Assembly (NCBI GenBank): GCA_034509755.1
Contig: CM067549.1
Span: forward strand, 48,261,052-48,325,051
DNA length: 64,000 bases
Direction of reading: 5' to 3'
DNA from: Anisodus tanguticus
Lineage: Eukaryota; Streptophyta; Magnoliopsida; Solanales; Solanaceae
In this document: piece by piece, positions 44,142-55,630 of the stretch
Layout of the letters: each line of letters begins with the position of its first letter
Numbering within the stretch: the stretch's first letter is position 1
The notes under the pieces: model-generated
The model's input: only the letters and a program-made list of their open reading frames with translations
What the model was told of the DNA's origin: nothing
Databases searched by the model: none
Position numbers and translations under genes: made by a program

Positions 44142-46711
44142 TGTAACGATCCGACCGGTCGTATTGAGAACGAATTCTCTATTTTGTGTATCATCTATTC
44201 CAGAAGCTCTGTAGTAATTATTTTGACCTGCTTGCAAAATTTGAAGTCAAACGGATGTCATTTGGTTCACTTTGGAAGAAGGTTTCATTATGGAAATTCT
44301 AACATTCAATTATTTTGATAAATTATTTATTTTGGGAAAACGTATTCTGATTGGCGGTTTGAAGATTCTGTTAGATTTGAAATATTATTTATGACATGTA
44401 GAAATTGACGGAGCTAATATAGAGTTCATTTGATTCGATTTTGATAATTAAATCGGTTTAGCATTAAATATACCTATTTATGGTGAGAAGATGATCACGG
44501 GAAGAAATAAGACTCGGATTCAAAATTTATTCTTTCCATTAGGTTCGGAACGTGATTTATGACTTAGTCGAGTCGTTGGTTCAATTCCCGAGAGGTTCGG
44601 GTGTGATTAAGGCGGTTGGTTGAGAAACTAGCTTTGGGATAGTTTGGAGTTGACCACGGTCAACGTCATGTCAAGACGGGTCCATTTAGGCATTTTTAGA
44701 GTTCGAGCAACTTCGTATGATCATTGGTGACTTGTAGGAACTTTCGGAATAGGATTTGGACTTCGTTTGGTCAAGTTTAGGTATTTGAGCCGTTGGCTTA
44801 AGTCGCTCCCCTTCGATGCTTCGATGTACCATTATATTCATTTGATGTTTGAAATGAGTTTTGATTATTGGAATAGATGCGTATCGAAATTTGTGATCCG
44901 TAGCAACTTGAATCGTCGAATTCCGACACTGTATGAAGGAGTTATGTCCATTTTAGTTCCGAAAAAAAATGTTGGATTCTGACGTGGTGGTGGGGCGGAC
45001 CATCTAGTCACTGGGGTGGACCATGTGGTATATAGAGTGCGATCTGGTCGCTATAGCGGACCGCTGGTCACTACGGCGGGAGTCTCAGTGTATAAAAAAT
45101 CCAGACTTCGTCCATTTGGTACTTTCTTCATAACTTGAGTTCTAGAGCTCCGATTGAGGTGATTTTCACGGCGTTGTTCTCATCTCAACTACTGGGTAAG
45201 AATCCAACCTTTAATTTGACATTTCTTCAAGTTTATTTTCGTTGGTTATCGAATTTATCCATATTTGGTTGGGGAAAATTGGGGATTTTAAACCCTAGGT
45301 TGAAAGTTGAGTTTTTCTTAAATTAATTATGGTTAGATTTGAGTAAATTCTAGGTATTTGACTTGTTTAAACCTTGGGTAAACTATTTTTGTAACGTAAA
45401 TTTCGATTTCAATCTGAATTTTTGTAAACATTCGATTTATGGGTTTTGACACAAAAAGGATTTTGACAAAGTCATAAAATTGGAGGCTCAATTGGGGTTA
45501 GAATTTCATGAAACTTTGGATTATGACTATTTAGATTATGGGTAACGTGTTTCTAACTTAAATTTCTGATTTTGCTCTTGTGGGCTCGGGGTCACTTTTG
45601 GGGTTTAGGACTAAAGTATAGCAATATGGGTGTTGTTAGATTCGTATGAGCCCATAGAACACTATCTTGATAATATTGAACTCATTTTCTCAATAAAATT
45701 ACCATTTTAATCATTGGGGTCTGGGATGAGGTTTTAGATTTACTTTTGACCCGAGTTCCTTTCAAGACATGTTTGGTATCATTAGAATCATGGTAATGTA
45801 GAATTGATCCTTATGTGTTGATTGAATGTGTATGGTAATATAGGAACTTTATGCTCTTGTTTGAACTACGAATTGGCTTGCTGAGAATAAGAGGGCTTAA
45901 ATTGGGGAAATTGGGGGTTGTGAATTGATTTATGGCAATGAGTATTATATATTAGTGATGTAATGGACTATTAGATGTTAATTTATTGATCAATTTCATG
46001 TTAAACCTTTTGGAGATTTGGGGAGAATTCTAGGGTTTATACAAATTGGAGGATTTTGATTTGAATAATGTAATTAACCTATTATTGGTCTAATTTGGCA
46101 ATTGGAGAGTAGAATTGAACTTCTAAAATATTAGTTTACCGATTTCACCCTTTAATTACCATTTTACCCTCAGGGTCCACTTGCCCTATTTTCTCATAGT
46201 TGGTTGGATTCGAGGAGCAGTCTAGAGTTATGGGTATTGTCAGTTTCTGTTATAACTTAGATTTCTATAATGATTAGACATCGAGTATTACCGAGACTAG
46301 CAGCGAGGCAAGGCTCATTTGTGATTATGTGTGGCTCCCGCTTAGCATCCAAATAGGTTACAACTTACCTTCTGGTTAGACTTCGGTTAGAAAAGTGTAT
46401 GTATAGTTAGATAATGTCGGAGAAAGCATGCACGCCTTCGGGTATGAAGTTGAGATGGATTTATTAGGTTGGTATTGTTGACTAATTTGTGGGCTTGTCG
46501 CCATATTTGCTATGTTGTGACCTATATTGCATTCATCTCTCTTGATATTATCATCGGAAATGAAAGAATAATAATAATTGGCTTGAAAAGGTGATGTGTA
46601 CTTTATGACGAGTGTAATTGATATCATGTATGACATACCTTCTTATTTCATATGATGATTTGTTATTAGCTGTGATTGAAAATGATGATAAGTGAGAGAG
46701 TGTAGCCTCCG

Positions 46712-46892
46712 AGGTCTTTGCTGGAGAGCGTAAAAGAGAGATGAGTGTCCGATGCCCGAGGTCCTTGCCGGGATCATAAGAGTATCTGATACCCAAGGTC
46801 TTTGCCGGGATCGTGAGAATGTCTGATGCCCAAGGTCTTTGCTGGGATCGTGAGAGTGTATGATGCCCAAGGTCTTTACCGGGATCGTGAGA
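46712..46892. repeat. 37-bp tandem repeat
   Basis: Units start with ggtc(t/c)ttgccgggatc at 46760, 46797, 46834 and 46871, with a degenerate unit at 46712. The spacing is exactly 37 bp for the last four. Confidence 0.9.
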
Positions 46893-47092
46893 ATGATACA
46901 TGGACTTCGCGGGTCCATCATGGGTCTTGACTGCCAAGATGTAGAGATATTTTGTCCGGAGAATGTGTGTACGGAGATAACATTTGGCATTGCATTGCAT
47001 ATTTACTCGTCATTACATTCATATACTTCTTGATTTCTGTTCTTGACTCTCGATACTTAGGTTGTCTATTCTTGGACTATGATATTACATGT

Positions 47093-48331
47093 ACTTGATT
47101 GCGAGCATGTCTATTCTTCAGTTTCTTTTTGTATATACGTTAGCTAACTGTTGTCGGCCTATGATACCTACCAATACATAGTGTTTGTATTGATACTACC
47201 TTGCTGCATTCTTTTTAATGCAGAGTACGTGACCGATTCCACTTCTACACCTCGATACTTATCCCGAGGCATCTATCGAGTCTTCTAGGGTGATCACTAC
47301 TGATGGATTCGCTGCCCGGGGACTCCTCTATTATTACTTTTCTTTTCTTTATTTCCGAGACAATATTCCTATTTTAAGACTGCTTTATTTAGACTTGTAC
47401 TGATGATTAGTGGTTCTTGTACTATTTCATACCATTATATTGGGGTGTATTAGTATTCGTACTTTCGCATTAATATTTATGATATGACATAGACTTCCAT
47501 TTATTCCGCTTATTTACTTATTTGTGTTGAATTAATGATTAAGGAAAGGGTTCACCTACCGAGGTGGGAATGGTAGGTGCCGACACGACTTAGTGATTTT
47601 GAGTCATGACACTTACCTAGACACATGATGGATTCGAGGACTAGAGGTTCCACCTAAGCTATAATTGTAGACTACTGAGATCAAGTGTGGTTCACATTAG
47701 TGCAAGTCTTACGTGGATGTGCTTAGTGATTACTTCATCCTCGTACTTCATAGATTCCGACGTGATACTTCTATACTTGAGTTGTTGTTCTTGGACTGTG
47801 TAGTGTTGTACTTGATTGTGAGCATGTCTATTCTTCAGTCTCTTCCTTTATATATGTTAGCTAACTGTTGTCGGCCTATGATACCTATAAGTACATAGTA
47901 TTTGTACTGATACTACCTTGCTGCATTCTTTTATGAGTGCAAAGTATGTGACAGGTTTCGCATCCACTCCTCGTGACTGATCCCGAGGCTTGCTGTTGAG
48001 TTGTTAGGGTGAGCATGCTTGATGGATCCATAACCTGAAGACTCCTTATTTATACTCGTATTTTCTTGCATTCTGAGACAGTATTCATATATTGAGACTT
48101 TATATTATTCCAGACTTGTAGTTTATTTGTAGCGGCTCTTGTACTATATGCAGACCAGTTCCTTGGGGATGTTATTTGTATTTCTGCACTTATGTTATTT
48201 ATGATTTAGACTTCCATTTATTCTATTCTATTTACTTTATTGTTGTTGAATTAATGATTAAGGAACATGTTCGCCTACCAAAGTGAAAAATGGTAGGTGT
48301 TCACACGACTACGTGATTTTGGATCGGGCTA
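47093..48331. repeat. Direct duplication inside the large solo LTR
   Basis: The ~520-550-bp stretch from ttgattgcgagcatgtctat (about 47097) through gctaactgttgtcggcctat to tggtaggtgccgacacgact (about 47590) recurs from about 47814 to 48310, at a distance of about 717 bp and with clear divergence. The LTR 3' end has therefore been duplicated. Confidence 0.8.
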
Positions 48332-48780
48332 GGTGCTTTGACCACCGTGAAGTTTGATGGTTTACGTACCATACATGAGCATGTCATTGAAATGACAAAC
48401 ATAGCAGCAAGATTTAAGACTTTGGGAATGGAAATGGATAAAAAGTTTCTTGTTCAATTCATCATTAACTCATTATCGTCTGAGTATGGTCCTTTCCAAA
48501 TGAACTACAACACCATGAAAGACAAATATAACATGCACGAATTGCATGGAATGCTGGTTCAGGAGGAAACAAGACTGAAGAATCAAGGAAACTACTCCAT
48601 TAACCTTGTAAGTCATCAAGGAGCTGAAAATAAAGGAAAGAAATATGGTGAGGGAAAATAGAGGCAACATAATGTTAATAAGTCCTCCTACCAAGTACGT
48701 AAGAAGGAACACAAGAATGATAAGTGTCGTTTGTGGAAAATCTGGACACTTTCAGAAAGATTGCCTAAAACGTAAGGCAT
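48332..48780 (+). pseudogene. Copia gag of element 5, 3' part
   Basis: Resumes gag after the solo LTR: L-T-T-V-K-F-D-G, then E-M-T-N-I-A-A-R-F, P-F-Q-M-N-Y-N-T-M-K and H-E-L-H-G-M-L-V-Q-E-E-T-R-L-K-N-Q-G, the C-terminal UBN2 region. The frame stops at 48659-48661. A CCHC-like zinc knuckle (C...C-G-K-S-G-H-F-Q-K-D-C) follows in a shifted frame at about 48727-48770. Confidence 0.85.
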
Positions 48781-48837
48781 AGTTCGAGAAGAAAGGTAAA
48801 ATTAACTTTAACTAAAGTTCTTTATAATACTTGGTGG

Positions 48838-51800
48838 CTTGACTCTTCTTGCACTGTTCATGTTTCTAATATGATGTACGGATTCCTTACAACACATATC
48901 ATAAAAAAGAATGAAAGATATGTGTATATGGGGAATAGAGTGAAGACTCTAGTTGAAGTTGTCGGGATTTATCGTTTGATCCTAGATACTGACCATCACT
49001 TAGATTTATTTGAAACTTGTTATGTACCTTCTCTTTGGAGAAATTTAGTTTCTTTACCTAAGTTGGATAAGGCTGAATACTCTTTTAATTTTGTACTGGA
49101 TGTTTTAGTTTGTTTAAGCATAATCATCTCATCGGTAGTGATATTATTTGTGATAGCTTATACAAACTGAATCTTGATAATCTGTTTGGCGAAACACTCT
49201 TAACTCTGCATCATAATGTTGGAACCAAACAAATATTGGTGAATGATCAATTTGTTTGTGGCATAAACGTTTAGGTCACATATCCAAAGAAAGACTGAAA
49301 AGATTAGTTAAGAATGAAATTCTTCCAGATTTTGATTTTTACAGACCTTAATATTTGTGTGGATTGTATTAAAGGAAAACAAACAAGACACACAAAGAAA
49401 TAAGCCACAAGAAACACACAGCTTCTTGAAATTATACACACTGATATATGTGATCCTTTTGATGTCGCATATTTCAGTAAAAAAAAGTACTTTATTACCT
49501 TTATTGATGATTTTTCACGTTATGGATATGTCTATTTGTTGTATAAAAAACTCAAGCACTAAATGCCTTAGAGGTATTTATTAATGAGGTTGAAAGGCAA
49601 CTAAACAGAAAAATGAAAATAATCAGGTCAGGCAGAAGTGATGAGTATTATGGAAGATATGATGAAACTGCACAACACCCTAGTCCGTTTTCTAAATACC
49701 TCTAAAACCGTGACATATGTGCTCAATACACAATGTCTGGCCTACCACAATAAAATGGTATGGCAGAAAGGCGTAGTCGTACATTAATGGATATGGTTAG
49801 AAGTGTGTTAAGTAATTTATCTTTACGCATTTAATTGTTGACGTATGCTTTAAGGACTGTCGTTTACTTGTTAAATAGGATTTCTAGTAAAGCAGTTCCG
49901 AATACACCTTTAAAACTTTGGACTAGTAGAAAACCTAGTTTAAGGCACTTGCATGTCTGGGTTTGCCCGACAGAAGTTAGAGTTTATAACCATAAAAAAA
50001 ACTGGATTCAAGAACAATCAGTGGTTTCTTCATTGGTTATCCAAAAAAATTAAAATGGTATAGATTTTACTATCCTAATCATAGTACGAGAATAGTTGAA
50101 ACTGAAAATGTTAGGTTCATTTAGAATGGTGAAGTTAGTAGGAGTGATGAACCACATAATGTGAAAATTAAAAAAGTTAGGGTACAAATTCCTTTACCCT
50201 ACACTTCTTCTGAAATTGGTGTTCCTAAAGTTGTTGTACCGCCTGACAATCAATAACAACAACAAATAAATGATCATGCTATTTAGAATGAAGCTATAAT
50301 TAATGAACCTGCAGTAGATGAATAACAAGAAGTAGCATTAAGAAAATCTCAAAGACAAATAAGACATGTTATTCCTAATGATTATTTGGTATATCTACAC
50401 GAGTCAGAAATTGACTTGAAAATTGATAATGATCCAATTTCATTTTCATAAGCCGTTAAAAGTAATAATTCTGATAAATGGATAGATGTTATGAAAGATG
50501 AGTTGAAATCTATGGAACAAAATGAAGTATGGGACCTTGTTTGAATTACCATAAGGTTGCAAAAGAGTTGGGTGTAAATGGGTCTTTAAGGCCAAGCGCG
50601 ACTCAAATGAAATTATCGAACATCACAAGACTAGACTTGTTGCTAAAGGATTCACTCAAAATGATGGCATTGACTATAAAGAGATGTTTCCACCCGTCTT
50701 TTGAAAAGATTCACTCAGAATTATGATGGCTTTAGTAGCTCATTACGACTAAGAGCTACATCAAATGGATATGAAAACTGCATTTCTGAATGGGAATTTA
50801 GAGGAGGAAGTTTATATGGATCAACCTGAGGGGTTTGCCATTAAAGGAAAGAAACGAATGATGTGTAAACTTAAGAAATCAATATATGAACTTCATTAAT
50901 CTTCCCGACAATGGTGTCCTAAGTTTAACGAAACTATTATCACCTTTGGATTTAAGAAAAACACTGTTGATCGGTGTGTATATCTGAAGGTCAGTGGAAG
51001 TATATTTATTATGTTGGTCCTGTATGTTGATGACATCTTGCTTGTTACTAATGATCTTGGTTTATTGCACAACATCAAGAAATTTCTCTCTAACAACTTT
51101 GAAATAAAAGATATGGGAGAGGTATCCTATGTGATTGGGATATAAATATTCCGGGATAGATCACAAATATTGTTGGGGTTGTCTCATAAATCTTATATTA
51201 ATAAAGTATTAGAAAGATTTAGAATGGAAAAAAGCTCATCAATTCCAGTTCCAATTTAGAAAGGAGATAAATTTAGTCTCAATCAATGTTCAAAGAATGA
51301 ATTGAAACGTAAGCAAATGAAAGATATTCCTTATGCACTAATGGTTGGGAGCTTAGTGTATGCCCAGACATGTACTAGATCATACATCAGTTTTGTTGTT
51401 GGAATATTGGGACGATATCAAAGTAATTCAGGAATGGACCACTGGAAGGATGCAAAGAAAGTGTTGCGATACTTGCAAGGAACGAAAGATCATATGATCA
51501 CTTATAGAAGATCTGATCAGCTTGATGTGGTTGGATATCCAGATTCATATCATGTTGGTTGTGTGGATACAAGAAAATCCACATTTGGTTATTTGTTCCT
51601 ATTAGATGGAGGAGCAATATCATGAAAGCGTACGAAGCAGTCTGTTACAGCTGCATCCACTATGAAAGTTGAGTTTGTGGCATGCTTTGAGGCCACAATT
51701 CAGGCTAATTGACTGTGGAACTTTATTTCAGGACTTGGACTTGACAGTATTGTCAAGCCGCTAAAAATTTATTGTGATAATACTGCAGAAGTCTTCTTCT

Positions 51801-52003
51801 CTAAAAATGACAAGCATTCGAAGGGTGCTAAGCATATGGAACTGAAATACTTTTCGATTAAAGAAGAAGTCCAGAAACATAAACTGTCAATTGAACATAT
51901 TAGCACCAAACTTATGATTGCCGATCCTTTGACGAAAGGATTGCCGCCCAAGACGTTTATTGAGCATGTTGAAAGAATGGACATTATTGATGGCAATGAA
52001 TGA
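48838..52003 (+). pseudogene. Copia protease-integrase-RT-RNase H of element 5
   Basis: Protease begins W-W-L-D-S-S at 48838, with the active-site Gly changed to Ser. Integrase is traceable at 49250-50050: a D at I-H-T-D-I-C-D, F-I-D-D-F-S-R-Y, a damaged second Asp region (I-R-S-G-R-S-D-E), G-M-A-E-R-R-S-R-T with the Glu, then Y-L-L-N-R. RT at 50450-51200 shows Q-M-D-M-K-T-A-F-L-N-G, D-Q-P-E-G-F and the Y-V-D-D box at about 51028. RNase H runs 51300-52003 and ends D-P-L-T-K-G-L-P-P-K. Many stops and frameshifts (for example 49735, 50130, 50900, 51145, 51624) make this the most decayed pol in the window, consistent with an older insertion. Confidence 0.88.
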
Positions 52004-52048
52004 TTTTATGTAAAGACTTTACTATGTTTATGCAATTGACACTTTGAG

Positions 52049-52051
<3 letters not shown>

Positions 52052-52103
<52 letters not shown>
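52052..52103. repeat. (AT)n microsatellite, ~52 bp
   Basis: Pure AT dinucleotides between the RNase H stop and the 3' LTR of element 5. Confidence 0.95.
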
Positions 52104-52107
<4 letters not shown>

Positions 52108-52433
52108 GTTATTACCATGTTTTCTCTTTTATGCATAATGTTGGGAATGACGGTGACAAGTTCTGACTTAGATTAAGTATTCTACGCATTGTTGGTGGAC
52201 CATTATGTATTTGTAAAGGTTTTCTTAGGTAATAGACTAATATTATATTACTGAAAGGAATTATATCGAATAAAGGGATGTATGATCGCCATGACTCATA
52301 TTAGTTGATTTATTCAATAACAATGAATGATGTATCCGGTCAAAGATGAATTTAGCATTTAATTGTGCACATAATGAATGAAAAAATTATTAAACCATTA
52401 CGTGAAGAAGGTCACGTGCGTCAAGTGGGAGAA

Positions 52434-52854
52434 TGTAAGATTTGGCCCACATGGCCCATATAATATTTGATTTAATAAATAATTAATTAATTAATTTTAA
52501 TTTGATAAATAGAGAAAGTTAATTTTGATTATAACTCCCCACTACCCACTTTGATGGAGAGTGGGACTAATAGTAACTGATTCTCTCTCTGCCTTTATAA
52601 CTGTGTGTATTTTTCATCCACTCTATTCAGAACAAAAACAACAAAAGGGAGAGAAAACAAGCTTCTTAAGAGAAAGCAAAATCAGAATACAAACTCAAGA
52701 AAACAAACATGGATTTGGGTATGTTTTCTTGTTCAAACTTATCGTTTATGGTAATATGTGAAAATCATGTAGTTCTACGATCCTGAATAATTGATAGAAT
52801 TTTATGTTAGATTGTTTATATTGTACAATCTAGAAATTGTGAAAAATCCTTACA
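52434..52854 (+). repeat. 3' LTR of element 5
   Basis: 421 bp, tgtaagatttggcccac to tccttaca. Several small indels against the 5' LTR. Confidence 0.88.
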
Positions 52855-52859
52855 TTAAC

Positions 52860-53908
52860 ATGTCTATATATAAAATCAAATCTATAATCGCTACCTTTTA
52901 TAGCTGCATTTTATTATAACATGCACATATTCTTTTACAAATAATAATAACGTTCTTAAAGGTATACTCTTTATAAGTAAAAAATTATCTTTCTATAACA
53001 TCTTTATGCAAATATCTACACATTATTGGAAGATGAAGTTGGGGACTTTTTGGATTCTGCCATTGTCTACACATTCCACCTTATTGATATTGTATTAGGT
53101 TTTAAATATTTTTAATCAATGAAATATGAATGCAATATTTTTTAGAGTTTTTGGTGCATTTTTTTTATAAAAGCTAAAAAAAATGTAGATATCAAATGTT
53201 GTTATAAGTGCATAACAATCGATCGTTATAAAAAATAACACAACATCAGGACAAACAAGACTATTATAAAGAGGTTTGACTCTACTTGCATTAACAATAC
53301 TAAGCTGCTGAAATATTACCAGCTTCATCATCACAATACCATGATATGACCATAGATTCATATTGATTGATGGTTCGAATTGTAGTTTTTATATATATGC
53401 TATCACATAATTCTTACCTCATGAGTTATATTTAGGATTGAGCAGTTCAAAAACCAATTTTAAAACATGATGAAGATATAGGTGCACATACTTCAATCAC
53501 ATTTATTGTGCATGATATATTCGTGAAAGTAACAGAATCTATTATGAGAAAGCACTAGCATTTTGTAAACGGATCTATACACAAATAATCAGACGAATTC
53601 ACAGTTTATTTTTTTAGTCGGTATACATAAATTAAACATTGATTTTACATGGTTATACATATATTATACATGAATTGTTATACAAATATTATACATCCGA
53701 CCAACTATTTTTAATTTAAGTAGATTGCGTAGACAACAATTTAGGTTAATTCTTCTTTTCCTCATACTAAACTAGGAAGTACCTGATGGATTTTTAGGAT
53801 GAACACATGATATTCCCTGTAACTATCAAGAAGCCATAAATTTATCACCTTCAATAAGGATACACTTGGTGCATAAAGGAATTGCTGCACTACTTTTTTT
53901 TTCCAGGC
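52860..53908. other. AT-rich non-coding DNA
   Basis: No gene recognised. The stretch 53617-53712 has short opposed ends (agtcggtatacat; inverse of tatacatccgacc) around repeated 'ttatacat' units and may be a small MITE. Confidence 0.4.
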
Positions 53909-53925
53909 ATGTCCAGTGCGGAAAA

Positions 53926-54050
53926 TGTTATTTTTGAGCCAATGGTTTGTTGAAAATAACCTCTTTATCTCACAAGATAGGGTAAGGTCTACGCATACCC
54001 CACCTTTCCAGACCCCGTTTATAGAATTACACTGAATATATTGTTATTGT
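53926..54050 (+). mobile_element. TS/Sol-type SINE, 5'-truncated
   Basis: A 125-bp SINE body (ctttatctcacaagataggg, gtctacgcataccccacc) ending in ttgttattgt. Flanked by a 17-bp target duplication with two mismatches (atgtccagtgcggaaaa 53909-53925; atgtccagtgcacaaaa 54051-54067). Confidence 0.8.
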
Positions 54051-54090
54051 ATGTCCAGTGCACAAAACAGAGAAGAATCAGGGAGATAAA

Positions 54091-54454
54091 GGGTGTGTTT
54101 GATATGGAGGAAAATATTTTTAAAATTTTCTATGCTTGGTTGATCAAAAAGTTTGGAAAACATTTTCTCTAGGAAAACAAGTTGATTAAAAATGAGAAAT
54201 ATGACTGAGGAAAAACAAGTTTCACAAATGACATATCAAGTTGATTGTCTCCTCCCCACCTCCCTAACCCCCACCCCTTGACCATCCCATCCCCCACCAC
54301 CCCCAAACCCCCATCCCTCCCCATAGTATTTTGCGAGATTACATATAAATGTTTTTGGGATAATATTTCTTTGTTTATTTATCAAACACTAGAAAATAAG
54401 TAAAAACCCCACTTATTTCCAAAGAAAATATTTTCCTTCATACCAAACACACCC
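54091..54454. mobile_element. MITE of the GGGTGTGTTTG family
   Basis: 364 bp, ends gggtgtgtttgatatggagg and inverse of cataccaaacacaccc, with AAA next to both ends. Same family as 27578-28037, including the C/A-rich tract in the centre (54250-54320). Confidence 0.75.
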
Positions 54455-54828
54455 AAAGAGAGATGAGTTTTCAATTATAAACATTTCATATAATGGAATA
54501 ATACAGTTGAATGAGACTCCTATATTTTTGCTTCCAGTGTTCTACTTTTATGGAACAAGTGTTACTAAATTTCATTCCTTGGAGGATTTACATCACTGTA
54601 CAAGATAATGATGAATAAACATGTAAACAGAAGAACTAGAAAGATATGTTCAAGAAATAACTAGTAAGTGATTATTTTCATCTCGATTCCACAATTAATA
54701 ATGAGAATTCTTTTCGTAGAAAGATGTTTGATTAGAATATTTTTTCAGTACAGAGAATGATAGGTATTTCTTAATTCTCTCAAATTATATTCGTTGGAAG
54801 CTTTGATCTGGTTTCCTTCTGTGTAGTT
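54455..54828. repeat. Segmental duplication copy B, left part
   Basis: From about 54690 it aligns with 21640-21770 of copy A. 54455-54690 is non-coding without a recognised match. Confidence 0.65.
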
Positions 54829-55595
54829 TGTAACAGCCCAGCCCACTAGTGATATTATCCACTTTAGCTTTTGGCCGGTACAACTTTAAAATGCGTCACT
54901 AGGGTGTAAGATCTGCTTATTTATATACTCAGCATATCTCATTTGTTTTGCCGATGTGGGATACTTTTCTAAGCTGGGGTGTCACCCCACCTACCTGGAA
55001 TTTGCATAAATTCAGTTGAACTTTGGCCCACACCGACAAGGCTGGCATGGGAGTGGCACTGATACCATTTGTAATAGTTCATCACACTAGTGATATTTTC
55101 CGCTTTGGACTTAGACCCGCACGGCTTTAAAATGCGTCGCTAGGGTCTAAGTCCTGCTTACTTGTATACCTAGCATCTCTCCTGCATTTTGTCGATGTGG
55201 GACTCCTAAGATAGGGTGTCACATACAGCCCCTCTTATAGACTCAACATCCTCGCTGAGGTTTGCCCCACCTCATGAAATTTGCCTAGATTCAACACTGA
55301 GGTCTGTCCCACCGTGTGGGATTTGCCTAGATCAGCATTGAGGTTTGCCCCCCCCCCCCTATCCAGGATTTGCCTAAACTCAGTTGAACTCTAGCCCATA
55401 CCGACATGGCTAATACATGAGTGACTCTGATACCATCTGTAACAGCCCAACCCACTAATGATATTGTCCGCTTTGAGCCTAAATCTGCTCAATTTTAAAC
55501 GCATCACTAGAATCTAAGGAATGCTTACTTATATACCTAGAATATCTCATGTATGTTGCCGACATGGGACACTTCTCCTAAGTTGGGATGTCACA
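54829..55595 (-). mobile_element. TRIM retrotransposon with three LTRs
   Basis: Three ~155-bp terminal repeats (54829-54985, 55070-55223, 55438-55595) start tgtaa.ag.tca/ccca and end gtgtcac(a). Two internal pieces lie between them. Next to the second and third repeats is the complement of the initiator-Met primer site (cactgatacca at about 55057-55067; ctctgatacca 55425-55435), so the element is on the minus strand. Flanks tagtt (54824-54828) and tattt (55596-55600) match at 4 of 5, and copy A keeps the empty site (tagtttatc, about 21755). Non-coding and sub-kilobase, as TRIMs are. Confidence 0.85.
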
Positions 55596-55630
55596 TATTT
55601 ATCATCTTTTGGTTATATTAATAGAACTTC

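Larger units (their letters stand above)
44142..48331 (+). mobile_element. Large solo LTR (TGTAACGATCC type) inside gag
   Basis: Begins tgtaacgatccgaccggtcg, the typical start of a very large LTR family in Solanaceae, and ends near gattttggatcgggcta. Flanks ggtat (44137-44141) and ggtgc (48332-48336) are a decayed 5-bp target duplication, and the gag frame reads across once it is removed. About 4.19 kb with no frame of note, no second LTR and no pol. I infer a solo LTR; it could also be a large non-coding derivative element. It holds a 37-bp tandem repeat and an internal ~720-bp-spaced duplication. Confidence 0.7.
41931..52854 (+). mobile_element. Copia element 5, split by two solo LTRs
   Basis: LTRs 41931-42368 (438 bp) and 52434-52854 (421 bp) start tgtaagattt and end cttaca. 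Target copies ttaat and ttaac (41926-41930, 52855-52859) match at 4 of 5. A primer site follows the 5' LTR and a purine tract (caagtgggagaa) precedes the 3' LTR. The internal part without insertions is about 5.5 kb in Copia order. It was later broken by solo LTRs at 42742-43068 (leader) and 44142-48331 (inside gag). All frames carry multiple stops. Confidence 0.88.

Noticed and set aside
46712..46892. CRISPR-like regularly spaced repeats
   Set aside because: The units are directly adjacent with no spacers, a plain minisatellite in plant retrotransposon DNA.
46551..47000. 149-codon minus-strand frame with repeated segments
   Set aside because: Its repeats come from the 37-bp minisatellite in the large solo LTR. 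No protein family recognised.
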